The notes: generated by a model from the letters alone, not told the origin. Positions 1 to 11,156 are shown, counted from the first letter of the stretch. The stretch is 64,000 nucleotides of DNA from Phytophthora sp. 'mugwort' (GCA_033558025.1 JAUCEF010000012.1:2108001-2172000); one strand, 5' to 3'. Numbers and translations: made by a program.

Positions 1-722
1 TTCTGCTTGGTCCAGCACTTGTCAATGACATGCCCCAATTTTCCGCAGTACGTGCATTGGCGAGGCTCACGGTCGGTGTTGAACGCCTTGGCCGCGTTCT
101 CAGTCTTCACCGTCGCCGTCTTCTCGCCTTGTCGCTTGATGTGCTCGTTCGTGAGCACCTTCACAACGTCTTGCGACCGCAGTTCAGCGCTGCTCATCTC
201 CAAGTTCAGCACGACGTTCTCGTAGCTCTTGGGGAGGCTGCGCAACAAGCAGATCGCCACGTCCTCGTCCTCCATCTTGGCACCGATGCTGCTGAGCTTG
301 GCGCTGATGTTGAGGACCTCGTTGCAATGATGCAACACATTGCCGCCTTCCGACATCTCCATGCTGAAGAGTTGGCGCTTCAGGTAGATGCGTCCAGCCT
401 TCTGCGATCCACCGTACAGCGTCTTCAAGCGCGTCCACGCGATCCATGCTTCCTCGCAGTCATCGACCACATGATGGTAGTCGGCGTCCATGTGAAGCAA
501 CATCAGTCCAGAAGCGATGTTGCTCGACTTGACATACTCGTCCTTGGCCCGGGAGTCCGTAAAGGATGGAGACGTTTCCCGATTCACCACATGCCACGTC
601 GACTTGGTCAGGAACACGCCACGCATGTAGCGGTTCCACGTCGCGTAGTTGTCTCCGTTGAACTTGTCGATGGAGACCTTGGTCGAGACGTCTTGGGCAG
701 AGGACATGGTGCTTGGGCTCAT
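1..722 (-). CDS. Family A Gag-Pol, N-terminal part of unit A-r1 (cut by window edge)
   Basis: The first 240 codons of the family A polyprotein lie here, from the start codon at 722 to the window edge. They cover the Gag domain (UBN2/retrotran_gag type) and end just after the CCHC zinc knuckle (C223, C226, H231, C236) that binds element RNA in the virus-like particle. No disruption is visible. The start codon sits 4 bp from the LTR, inside the primer binding site. The rest of the unit lies to the left of the window, so whether it is intact is unknown. Confidence 0.93.
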   Translation of the reverse strand, partial: MSPSTMSSAQDVSTKVSIDKFNGDNYATWNRYMRGVFLTKSTWHVVNRETSPSFTDSRAKDEYVKSSNIASGLMLLHMDADYHHVVDDCEEAWIAWTRLKTLYGGSQKAGRIYLKRQLFSMEMSEGGNVLHHCNEVLNISAKLSSIGAKMEDEDVAICLLRSLPKSYENVVLNLEMSSAELRSQDVVKVLTNEHIKRQGEKTATVKTENAAKAFNTDREPRQCTYCGKLGHVIDKCWTKQ

Positions 723-726
723 AACC

Positions 727-1069
727 TGATAAAGGTGTTGAGGTCTTGAAGCGAGGCTTGGATTGAGCGGAGGGAGTTCTGCACTTGGGTGCGGGGACCG
801 GAGTGAAGACCACTTGAGCTGAAGAAGGAAGATTCGAAAGTGATTGATTTATCGGAGCTTACACTACCTAGTCTACCACATAGATATGCAGCCCTGCATC
901 CAATCATTTGGTGCATCCAATCACCAACACTCCGCACTCGTCCAATCATCCTACTCGTCTAATCATCGGTTGCGTAAACAACGTACCGTAAACATCGCGG
1001 GATCGTGTTGGACCGGTTCGGGTTAACCGGTTACTGGTACACAGTACCAAAACCCGGCAACCCTCAATA
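727..1069 (-). repeat. Family A LTR shared by A-r1 (5') and A-r2 (3')
   Basis: A 343-bp LTR, read on the minus strand from TATTGAGG to TTTATCA. It is bordered on one side by the A-r1 primer binding site (723-726 onward leftwards) and on the other by the A-r2 polypurine tract (1070-1079). It would supply the promoter for A-r1 and the 3' end of A-r2 transcripts. Confidence 0.95.
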
Positions 1070-1076
1070 CGCCCCC

Positions 1077-4000
1077 TCAATGCGAACACGCGTGGATTCC
1101 GAGGGACGCCGTCAGATCCGTGTGGCGCGGTCCTGGCAGTGCCTTGGTCATGATGTCCGCCAGCATGATAGAAGTCTCGCAGTACTCGAGCTTGACTTCG
1201 CCGCGCTTGACCTCATCACGGATGTGATGGTACTTGATGTCGATGTGCTTGGCGCGACCGTGGTTCACTGGGTTCTTCGTCATCTTGATGCACGACTGGT
1301 TGTCTTCGCGGATCTTGAGCTCGGGTCCAGTCTCGTTGGCAGCCGCCAAAATCTCGCATAGCAGGCGATGAATCCACTTGCCTTCTTGGATCGCCAGACT
1401 GAGCGCGATGTATTCCGCCTCGCTCGTAGACAGCGAAACACTTGACTGCTTCTTGCTTCCCCAGCTCACTGGCGCACCCATCAGCATGAACGTGTAGCCG
1501 GAAGTCGACTTGCGGTCCGCGAGGTCGCCAGCCCAGTCCGCATCCGAATACCCACGAAAGTCGATCTTGTTGCCTGGCTTGAAACAGATTCCATGCGTCT
1601 TGGTGCCTTGTAGATAGCGAAAAATGCGCTTGACCGCAACCCAGTGTTCCTCTTGGGGGTTCTCCATGAAGCGCGATACATAGCCTACTGCGTACGCGAT
1701 ATCCGGGCGAGTAGCAGTCATCAAGTGCATGAGGGCACCCACAGCTTCGCGAAACGGAGCGTTCACCTTGGTCGCTGCGTCACTTGGAACCAGTCGAGTG
1801 CTCATGTCTACCGGACTCACCACAGCCTTGCACTCGTCCATACCGAAACGCTTCAGGATATCATCCACATAACGCCGCTGGCACATCGTCACGCTGCCGT
1901 CCGGGCCATCCACCAGCTCGATTCCAAGGACGAACACACACTTGCCACTGTCAGTCATTGCGAAGCGTGTCTTGAGGTCGTTCTTCGTGCGTGAGATCAG
2001 CTCGGGTGAACTTCCGGTGACCAACACATCGTCCACGTAGACCAGCACGAGCACACAGTGGCCATCGACAACCTTGATGTAGAGGCACGGGTCGAAGGCT
2101 GAAACTTGAAAACCGATAGAACACACGAATTCGTCGAAGGTCTCGTTCCATACGCGCGAAGCTTGCTTGAGACCGTAAATCGCCTTGACCAATTCCAGGC
2201 AGTCGAAATCACCATCCAGCTCGACGCCTTCAGGAACCACGCAGAACACCAACTCCTTCATGACGCCGTACAGAAATGCCGTTACCACGTCGAGTTGGTC
2301 GAGGGGCCAGTCGAAATACTTGGCAATCGCGATGACCATGCGCAGCGTCACGTACTTGACCACGGGCGAGAACGTCTCCGTGTAGTCGATGCCGTACTTT
2401 TGCTTGAAACCCTTGGCCACCAGGCGCGCCTTGTACTTCTCGATCGATCCGTCGGCTTTGCGCTTAATCTTGAACACCCACTTGGTACCGATGGCGCTTT
2501 GTCAGCTGGGCAACTTGGCAGCACGAAACACACCACGAAGTCGCATCGACTTTAACTCAGCACGAATCGCCTTGCGCCAGTGCAATTGGTCCGGGCCGTT
2601 GACCGCTTCTTGGAATGTCGACGGCTCCGATAAGTCCACGGCTGCTTCGACCGCGTTGGCACTTGCACGCCAAAACACAGATGGAGTCGATTCTTCATCT
2701 TGGTCTCCAGACTTTTCTTCTTCATCTGCGTCTGTTCGGTGCGAAGGGGAGTCGTTCGGTGCACTTGCTTCTTCCAGTCCAGGTCGATGACGCACAGCGC
2801 GCGGTCTTCTGGCAGCTTCATCTTCGTCACTCGGGCGGCTCTTGCGCTTCCCTGCCTGTTTGTACTCCGTCTGGCGCGGACCATCATCGTCGATGTCGAG
2901 CGAGTCGAAGTCCAGGTCGTCGACATCTTCATCAGAAATCGACGGTGAAAATCCAAAGGTTGATTCATCGAAGTTGACATCGCGACTGATGACCACCTGC
3001 CCCGCCTCGATGTCATAAAGTCGATACGCCTTGGACACTTCTTCGTAACCCAGAAACAATCCGGCGCGAGCCTTGGGATCCCACTTGAGTCGCTTCTCCT
3101 TCGGAGTCAGGATGTACGTCCGACAGCCGAAAACACGCATGTGCTTCACACTCGGCTTGGACTTGTAGACGATCTCGAACGGAGTCTTGTGCTCGATCTT
3201 GGGTGACGGCAGGCGGTTCTTCACATAGATGGCCGTCATCGCCGCCTCAGCCCAGAAACACTTGTCCAGCTTGGCGTGATGCAACATGCTGCGGCCGATC
3301 GTGACGATAGTTCGGATGGCTCGCTCTGCCGTGCCGTTGGTCTGGTGCGCGTACGGAACCGTGGTTTGCTGCTCGATGCCTTCGTCTTCGTAAAAATCCT
3401 TGAGCGAGTTAGTCGCAAACTCACGAGCTCCGTCGTGCCGCACAAACTTGACCTTCTTGCCGAACTGCGTCTGCACCTTCATGATGTATGTCTTGATGCA
3501 GTCTTCACTTTCCGACTTGGCACGCAGACAGAAACCCTTCATGCATCCGCTGGCTTCGTCCACGATCAGGAGCAGGTACTTGCTACCGCCAAGCGAGTTT
3601 TCCTCCATGGGTCCGCAGATGTCAAAGTGGAGCAGCTCAAATGTGTCGTAGCGACGCTTGTCACGGTTGCTTGGGAATGGTTTTTGGACCATTTTGCCTT
3701 GCTGGCAACCACGACACACACTTGGTCCACTCGACTTGGAAGGTGCTTTCGCGTCCTTGATCATCTTGGTGTCGACCATCTTGCGAAGAACCTCGACTGG
3801 AGCGTGACCCATACGCGCGTGCAAATCGACCGTCCTTCCACTTGTCGCCGCATTTGCCGATCGCTGAGGTGTGCGAAGCCAGTAGAGTCCGTCCACGAGA
3901 TCCGCCGTCGCCACCACTTGATTCGAGTCCTTGCGCGAAACGTGCATCTCAGTGCCGTCAAATACCACTTGGAACTTGCCATGCTTGTTTATCTGCGGCA

Positions 4001-5117
4001 CTGAAAGCAGATTCTTGCTCATATTTGGCACGTAAAGCGCGTTCTTGATCTCGATCTCGCGCTCGTCGCCGTTAGGCAGGACCACTCTTTCCACGATGGT
4101 CCCCACACCCTTGATGGCAGCCTTGTTGCCATCGGCCACCGAAAGTTCGCCTTCACTTCGCTCGATTAAATTGGCGAACCTGGACTTGTCGTTGCAAATA
4201 TGGTGCGTGGCACCGCTGTCGACCGCCCACATCCCGGACACATTCTTGTCCGTCGAAACTCCACATTCCAGGGAAACCGCGAACGCCACTCGATCGTAGT
4301 CGTTGTCGTAGCCGTCGCTGTCGTTTCTCCACTGGATGTTGTTGGCCCCGCGTCCACGGCCGTTGCCGCCGCGTCTTGGCCCTCTGTTCTCGTCCTTCTG
4401 CTTGGTCCAGCACTTGTCAATGACATGCCCCAATTTTCCGCAGTACGTGCATTGGCGAGGCTCACGGTCGGTGTTGAACGCCTTGGCCGCGTTCTCAGTC
4501 TTCACCGTCGCCGTCTTCTCGCCTTGTCGCTTGATGTGCTCGTTCGTGAGCACCTTCACAACGTCTTGCGACCGCAGTTCAGCGCTGCTCATCTCCAAGT
4601 TCAGCACGACGTTCTCGTAGCTCTTGGGGAGGCTGCGCAACAAGCAGATCGCCACGTCCTCGTCCTCCATCTTGGCACCGATGCTGCTGAGCTTGGCGCT
4701 GATGTTGAGGACCTCGTTGCAATGATGCAACACATTGCCGCCTTCCGACATCTCCATGCTGAAGAGTTGGCGCTTCAGGTAGATGCGTCCAGCCTTCTGC
4801 GATCCACCGTACAGCGTCTTCAAGCGCGTCCACGCGATCCATGCTTCCTCGCAGTCATCGACCACATGATGGTAGTCGGCGTCCATGTGAAGCAACATCA
4901 GTCCAGAAGCGATGTTGCTCGACTTGACATACTCGTCCTTGGCCCGGGAGTCCGTAAAGGATGGAGACGTTTCCCGATTCACCACATGCCACGTCGACTT
5001 GGTCAGGAACACGCCACGCATGTAGCGGTTCCACGTCGCGTAGTTGTCTCCGTTGAACTTGTCGATGGAGACCTTGGTCGAGACGTCTTGGGCAGAGGAC
5101 ATGGTGCTTGGGCTCAT
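1077..5117 (-). pseudogene. Family A Gag-Pol of unit A-r2, broken by one nonsense codon
   Basis: Full length for the family (1347 codons including the stop) but interrupted at residue 872, between the integrase C-terminal linker and the reverse transcriptase. The codon at 2502-2504 reads TGA where other copies have a glycine codon. The 871-residue upstream part keeps Gag, the protease DSG motif at D300 and the integrase triad D499, D562, E598. The downstream part keeps YVDD (1027-1030) and RNase H but would lack a start. A-f1 has GGA at this codon while the other array units have GGG, so the TGA most simply derives from a GGA haplotype. A second private marker is A1053 in place of E1053, shared only with A-r4. 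Confidence 0.93.
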
Positions 5118-5121
5118 AACC

Positions 5122-5464
5122 TGATAAAGGTGTTGAGGTCTTGAAGCGAGGCTTGGATTGAGCGGAGGGAGTTCTGCACTTGGGTGCGGGGACCGGAGTG
5201 AAGACCACTTGAGCTGAAGAAGGAAGATTCGAAAGTGATTGATTTATCGGAGCTTACACTACCTAGTCTACCACATAGATATGCAGCCCTGCATCCAATC
5301 ATTTGGTGCATCCAATCACCAACACTCCGCACTCGTCCAATCATCCTACTCGTCTAATCATCGGTTGCGTAAACAACGTACCGTAAACATCGCGGGATCG
5401 TGTTGGACCGGTTCGGGTTAACCGGTTACTGGTACACAGTACCAAAACCCGGCAACCCTCAATA
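5122..5464 (-). repeat. Family A LTR shared by A-r2 (5') and A-r3 (3')
   Basis: A 343-bp array LTR on the minus strand. By eye it is identical to the copy at 727-1069, exactly 4395 bp away. No TSD flanks it. Confidence 0.95.
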
Positions 5465-5471
5465 CGCCCCC

Positions 5472-6439
5472 TCAATGCGAACACGCGTGGATTCCGAGGG
5501 ACGCCGTCAGATCCGTGTGGCGCGGTCCTGGCAGTGCCTTGGTCATGATGTCCGCCAGCATGATAGAAGTCTCGCAGTACTCGAGCTTGACTTCGCCGCG
5601 CTTGACCTCATCACGGATGTGATGGTACTTGATGTCGATGTGCTTGGCGCGACCGTGGTTCACTGGGTTCTTCGTCATCTTGATGCACGACTGGTTGTCT
5701 TCGCGGATCTTGAGCTCGGGTCCAGTCTCGTTGGCAGCCGCCAAAATCTCGCATAGCAGGCGATGAATCCACTTGCCTTCTTGGATCGCCAGACTGAGCG
5801 CGATGTATTCCGCCTCGCTCGTAGACAGCGAAACACTTGACTGCTTCTTGCTTCCCCAGCTCACTGGCGCACCCATCAGCATGAACGTGTAGCCGGAAGT
5901 CGACTTGCGGTCCGCGAGGTCGCCAGCCCAGTCCGCATCCGAATACCCACGAAAGTCGATCTTGTTGCCTGGCTTGAAACAGATTCCATGCGTCTTGGTG
6001 CCTTGTAGATAGCGAAAAATGCGCTTGACCGCAACCCAGTGTTCCTCTTGGGGGTTCTCCATGAAGCGCGATACATAGCCTACTGCGTACGCGATATCCG
6101 GGCGAGTAGCAGTCATCAAGTGCATGAGGGCACCCACAGCTTCGCGAAACGGAGCGTTCACCTTGGTCGCTGCGTCACTTGGAACCAGTCGAGTGCTCAT
6201 GTCTACCGGACTCACCACAGCCTTGCACTCGTCCATACCGAAACGCTTCAGGATATCATCCACATAACGCCGCTGGCACATCGTCACGCTGCCGTCCGGG
6301 CCATCCACCAGCTCGATTCCAAGGACGAACACACACTTGCCACTGTCAGTCATTTCGAAGCGTGTCTTGAGGTCGTTCTTCGTGCGTGAGATCAGCTCGG
6401 GTGAACTTCCGGTGACCAACACATCGTCCACGTAGACCA
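5472..6439 (-). pseudogene. Family A Gag-Pol of unit A-r3, C-terminal part (split by B-f1)
   Basis: This piece holds the end of the reverse transcriptase from the YVDD codons onward, plus the whole RNase H domain (D1192/D1194, E1233/E1235, D1272). It ends at a TGA that forms the start of the polypurine tract. Its upstream part is at 11157-14234. The break is the clean insertion of B-f1 with TSD GACCA at 6435-6439; removing the insert and one TSD gives 4041 bp in frame. E1053 is present here, unlike A-r2. A 404-codon reading frame that runs from the B LTR into this piece is a chance fusion. Confidence 0.93.
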
Positions 6440-6473
6440 TGTTGTCAAGGAGACGCCTCGAGCAGCTGCTGTA

Positions 6474-6492
6474 TACCGGTAGGATACCGGTA
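6474..6492. promoter_or_regulatory. Paired TACCGGTA palindromes in the B-f1 U3
   Basis: Two identical 8-bp palindromes begin 11 bp apart, about one helical turn. All B1 and B2 LTRs in the window have the pair. This spacing would suit a dimeric or cooperative DNA-binding protein; that role is inferred. In the 3' LTR the first palindrome overlaps the Gag-Pol stop codon. Confidence 0.45.
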
Positions 6493-6715
6493 TGACCTTC
6501 ACTCAGTGGCACCTCAATCACTCCGGCGATTACGGGACGATGATTACGATGCACGTGGGTACAAGATTGTGGGTACAAGATGGGCATCGACGTGGCGCTC
6601 TGCGATTGGCTGAAGTAGCTCAGTATCCAGTAGAGAATCCAGTAGAGTGTACCCAGTAGGTAGAACTGTAGGCTTAGAGGTAGCAAGGAGTTTGCGAACT
6701 AAGGACCTAAATCAA

Positions 6716-6729
6716 TCACTTTGCATTTT
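6716..6729 (+). promoter_or_regulatory. Oomycete Inr plus FPR core promoter in the B-f1 5' LTR
   Basis: TCACTTT matches the oomycete initiator YCAYTYY and is followed after one base by CATTTT, matching the flanking promoter region CAWTTT. Transcription is predicted to start near the TCA, which would set the U3/R boundary and leave a leader of only about 40 nt before the ATG at 6757. Confidence 0.7.
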
Positions 6730-6752
6730 GCCATCAAGTGACCAAGCCTTTT

Positions 6753-6768
6753 GGTTATGAGCCCAAGC
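6753..6768 (+). other. Primer binding site of B-f1, overlapping the start codon
   Basis: GGTTATGAGCCC directly abuts the LTR and is complementary to the anticodon stem-loop GGGCUCAUAACC of initiator tRNA-Met, as in the half-tRNA priming of Drosophila copia and yeast Ty5. The ATG inside it is the complement of the CAU anticodon and begins the ORF. Confidence 0.8.
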
Positions 6769-9700
6769 CCCGCCTTCTCTGAAGACCCCGACTACGCCTT
6801 CGCCATGGACGCCACGCCGCCTTCTGCCTTCCGCATCAACAAGTTCGACGGAGCTAACTTCCACACGTGGAAGTTCAAGATGCAGATGGTGCTCGAGGAG
6901 CGCGAACTGTGGGAAGTGACAAGTGGGGAAGTGAAGCTGGAGCACTGCCAGACTGCGGCGGATCAAGCGCTCTTTCGGAAGAAGTCGCGCAAGGCGCTGG
7001 CGATGATCTGTCTCGCGATGGAGGATTCGCAGCTGCCGCTGGTTCGCTCGGCGAGTGGCGCGCATGATGCATGGTCAAGACTGGAAGGACACTTCGAGAA
7101 GAAGAGTTTGGCCAACAAGCTCTTTCTTCGTCGACGTTTCTTCACGCTCATGATGGAGGAAGGTGATGATGTGCTTCAACACATCAACAAGCTCAAGACT
7201 CTGGCGGAACAGCTCGACGCGGTCGGCGCTCCGGTCAGCGAGGACGACTTGGTGATCACGCTTCTCGGGAGCCTGAGCGAGTCGTATCAGTTCCTGATCA
7301 CGGCGTTGGAGTCAAGATCCGACACGCTGACGTGGGAGCTGGTGACGTCTCGGCTGCTACATGAAGACATGAAGCGCAAGGAGCAGGGTGGCGATGGAGA
7401 TGGCGCCGCGCCTGGCCAGGCGTTCATGATGAGGGACAACAAGCATAAGGGCCGACCGTCGAAGAAGAACGGTGCGTGCCACAACTGCGGCAAGCATGGA
7501 CATTGGATCGCGGAGTGTCCCTCGCGGATCCATGACAACACGGAACGGCAGCGCTCGCAGCGTGCCAACGTCGCGCGTGAGGACGACTCCGGCGACTATC
7601 TCTTCTTCGTCGACGGCGATGGCGATGCGGCCATGGCAGCGTCGGCGAGTGGCACATGGCTGGTCGACTCGGGTGCGACGCAGCACATGGCGCACTCCAA
7701 GAAGTTCATGAGAAACTACAAGGCTTTCACTCCGGTCGACGTGCGTCTCGCAGACGACGGTGTGGTTCAAGCGATCGGCAGCGGCGACATTGTGATGGAG
7801 ATGAAGACGCCTCGTGGCATCAAGAAGGGTGTGCTCACGAACGTGTGGCACATTCCCAAGCTAACGCGCAACCTCTTCTCGATCGGGCGCTTCACCAAGG
7901 ACGTCGGATCAGTGACCTTCGACAGCGACGGATGCTTCATCGCGCTGAATGGGATGAAGTGCACGATAGGTGCGCGTGACGGCAAGCTGTTCAAGCTGTG
8001 CATGACGCCCGTGCGCCTGGACGAAGCGAATTCGGCGAGTCCGAACGGGAGCCAAGGGGACACCAAGTCGTACCTCTGGCACCTTCGACTAGGCCACATC
8101 GGTCACGCTGGGCTCGACGCCATCGTCAAGAAGAAGCTCAGCGTCGGCATTGACCTCGGGTCCGCGAGCAAGTGGGAGACGTGCGACGGATGCGCGCTCG
8201 GCAAGCAGACGCGATTGAGTTTCGAATCGACATCGCCCAAGCGTGCCAATGAACTACTGGAGGTAGTGCACAGTGACGTATGCGGGCCCATGCGCACGCC
8301 GACGTTTGGCGGCAAGCGCTACTTCGTCACCTTTATCGACGACAAGTCCCGCTACTGCGTGGTGTACCTGGTGAAGAACAAGTGGGAGGTGGCCGACAAG
8401 TTCGCGCACTTTGTGGCGTTTGCGGAAACACAGACCGGCAAGCGCGTCAAGGAGCTTCGCAGTGACAACGGTGGTGAGTACAAATCCGACAAAATGGCCA
8501 AGTTTTGCAGCAAGCGCGGCATCGTGCAGAAGTTCACGCCGCCATACACGCCGCAGCTCAACGGAATCGCGGAGCGCATGAACCGGACGCTAGTTGAATG
8601 CGCGCGGTGCATGCTGGAGCACGCGAGTCTGTCCAAGGCATACTGGGGCGAAGCAGTCATGACGGCTATGTTCCTGCGCAACCGCTGTCCGACACATGCG
8701 CTTGACAACGATAAGTCTCCGTACGAGCTGTGGACTGCCAAGAAACCATTGCTGGCCAACCTCAAAGTCTTCGGTTGCCACGCCTACGTGCATGTGGCGA
8801 AAGAGAAGCGAACCAAGCTGGATGCGCGATCGGTGCGATGCAGGTTCCTGGGGTACTCGGACCACGAGAAAGCGTATCGGTTCGAGGAGATCGAGAGTGG
8901 TCGCGTGCTGGTGAGCCGCGATGCACAGTTCATGGAAGACGTCTTCGACGGTGGAAGACGCGACTACAAACCCAAGGAGGCGCTGGTGGACCTTCAAGAT
9001 GCGGAAGAAGGCACCACGGACAAAGATGAACAGTCGGCATCGGACGACGAAGATGAAGAGACTGCGCGGGATGATGAATTCTTGCCCGGCAGCAAGAGAC
9101 ACCCGCGGACACAGTCGCTGGAGGAAGCGGTGGAGACCCCGAGTGCCAAGCGATACGCGTCAGAGAATCGACGCCAAGGCCTGGATGAGATGTCTGCCAT
9201 GGCTCGAGACAACGACAAGAGCTTCGAGGCGGCGTACGTCGTGGATTCAGTGGGAGAAATGCCGACCACGTTCAAGTCGGCGATGGAATCCAGCGACGCA
9301 CGCAAATGGAAGGAGGCCTGCGACTCGGAGTACGACTCGCTGCGCAAGAACGACACATGGGACGTGGTACCGCTGCCCAAGGGACGCAAGGCCATCGGCT
9401 GTCGATGGGTCTTTCGCGTGAAGGAGAACCAAGCCGGCGAGATCGAACGATACAAGGCGCGCCTGGTGGCTAAGGGTTTTTCGCAGAAGCACGGCATCGA
9501 CTACGACGAGACCTTCGCGCCCGTGGCCAAGTTCACGTCCATCCGAATCGTGCTAGCGATGGCTGCCAAGTACGGGCTCAAGCTGCACCAGATGGACGTT
9601 AAGACAGCCTTTCTTAACGGCGTCCTGGATGAAGACATCTACATGCAGCAGCCGGACGGATACATAAGCGAAGGACGCCCGGATCATGTGTGCAAGCTCA

Positions 9701-10886
9701 AGCGCGCGCTCTACGGTCTCAAGCAGTCGCCGCGCATGTGGAACCACACCATCGACGATTTCATGCTCAAGCTGGACTTTGACAAGTGCGAGACCGACCA
9801 CTGCGTCTACGTCAAGCGCAACGGCGACAGCATGGTGCTCGTGGTGCTGTACGTGGACGACCTGGTGATTGCGAGCAGTGATGACGACATGCTCAAGGCA
9901 ACCAAGAGCGCACTAAGCAAGCGGTTCGAGATGACGGACCTAGGCGAGCTGAGCTACTTTCTCGGAATGGAGATCAAGCAAGACATTAAGGCTGGTGAGG
10001 TGACGATGCGGCAGACCAAGTTCGCGCGGAGCATCCTGAGCAAGTTCAGCATGGAGAACAGCAAGCCCGTGAAAACGCCGCAGGATCCCGGACTCAAGCT
10101 GACCAAGGCTATGTGCGACGGCGGGTGCAAGCATGATGACACCATGGCAGGCGTGCCTTACCGGAACGCCGTGGGCTGCCTCATGTACTTGATGGTGGGC
10201 ACCCGACCGGATCTGGCTGCGGCAGTGGGCACACTGAGTCAGTTCGCTGCAGACCCATGCCCCACGCACTGGCAAGCACTCAAGCGTGTCCTCCGCTACA
10301 TCCAAGGCACGGCGACGTACGGCATCGAGTTTCGCACCAAGGACCAAGACGGCGTCTGCGGCTACTCGGATGCGGACTGGGCGGGTGATGTGGAGTCGCG
10401 CCGCAGCAGAGCGGATACGCGTTCATAATGAGCGGTGGATGCGTGAGCTGGCGCAGCAAGAAGCAGAGGACGGTGGCACTATCGTCGACGGAAGCCGAGT
10501 ACATGGCGCTATCGGAGGCAACACAGGAGGCCGTGTGGGTCAAGGCGTTTCTGTGCGAGATAGGCGAAACCACAGAGGGCAAGGCGATCAAGATCTACGA
10601 AGACAACCAAGGATCCATCGCGCTTGCCAAGAATCCCGAGTTTCACAAGCGTACCAAGCATATCGACATTCGCTACCACTTCGTGCGCGAGAAGGTCGAG
10701 GACGGAGAAGTGGTGCTCGAGTACTGTCCGACGCAAGACATGCTGGCGGACCTGATGACCAAGCCCATTTCAGCGGCGCAGTTCGACTGTCTCCGGAGCA
10801 AGCTCGGCATCGAAGCACCGAAGGCTATCGAGTCGAGTGGGAGTGTTGTCAAGGAGACGCCTCGAGCAGCTGCTGTATACCGGTAG
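6757..10886 (+). pseudogene. Family B2 Gag-Pol of B-f1, frameshifted in RNase H
   Basis: The ORF runs from the ATG in the primer binding site to a TAG inside the 3' LTR. It carries the CCHC knuckle (C241, C244, H249, C254), protease D304, integrase HHCC and D507/D570/E606, and reverse transcriptase YVDD (1032-1035). One C is missing after about 10408, compared with the same place near 61824 in B-f3. This shifts frame just after the YSDADWAGD motif of RNase H and stops translation at 10428, losing the E and third D of that active site. The remainder (about 10409-10886) is open in the other frame. Reading would otherwise give 1376 residues. A TTG six bases upstream is also in frame, but the ATG is the sensible start. 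Confidence 0.93.
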
Positions 10887-11156
10887 GATACCGGTATGAC
10901 CTTCACTCAGTGGCACCTCAATCACTCCGGCGATTACGGGACGATGATTACGATGCACGTGGGTACAAGATTGTGGGTACAAGATGGGCATCGACGTGGC
11001 GCTCTGCGATTGGCTGAAGTAGCTCAGTATCCAGTAGAGAATCCAGTAGAGTGTACCCAGTAGGTAGAACTGTAGGCTTAGAGGTAGCAAGGAGTTTGCG
11101 AACTAAGGACCTAAATCAATCACTTTGCATTTTGCCATCAAGTGACCAAGCCTTTT
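10844..11156 (+). repeat. 3' LTR of B-f1 (B2 type)
   Basis: A 313-bp LTR preceded by the purine-rich GAGTGGGAG. I see no difference from the 5' copy, including the shared GAAGTAGCTC variant that B-f3 lacks. Its first 43 bases encode the last 13 residues and stop codon of the polyprotein. Confidence 0.95.

Larger units (their letters stand above)
6440..6752 (+). repeat. 5' LTR of B-f1 (B2 type, 313 bp)
   Basis: Identified by its match to 10844-11156 and by the TSD at its outer edge. Compared with B1 LTRs it lacks about 41 bp of U3. It contains two TACCGGTA palindromes (6474-6481, 6485-6492), three ATCCAGTAG-like direct repeats (6625, 6637, 6651) and the core promoter at 6716-6729. Confidence 0.95.
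6440..11156 (+). mobile_element. B-f1, family B2 Copia element inserted in A-r3
   Basis: A 4717-bp element with two 313-bp LTRs that look identical by eye. It is flanked by the TSD GACCA at 6435-6439 and 11157-11161. It landed immediately before the codons for the YVDD motif of A-r3, in opposite orientation to its host. Termini are TGTTG at the left and CTTTT at the right, so the LTR does not end in the usual CA. Its single ORF carries a one-base deletion. Confidence 0.95.

Noticed and set aside
2900..2990. Acidic linker between integrase and reverse transcriptase as a chromodomain-like targeting module
   Set aside because: It is only a D/E/S-rich stretch, variable between subfamilies, with no chromodomain residues.
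3276..4004. A 242-codon ORF opposite the integrase region, repeated in every family A copy
   Set aside because: A shadow frame of the G/C-biased coding strand, with no independent start context or motif.
4200..5144. A 314-codon plus-strand ORF opposite Gag, repeated at 13317, 22455, 26850, 31245 and 45182
   Set aside because: It is the antisense of the conserved Gag region, with low-complexity content and no recognisable domain. It repeats only because the element repeats.
10770..11090. A hydrophobic ORF in antisense of B2 LTRs that looks like a membrane protein start
   Set aside because: It lies wholly within LTR sequence and its hydrophobic stretch comes from the ATCCAGTAG repeats.
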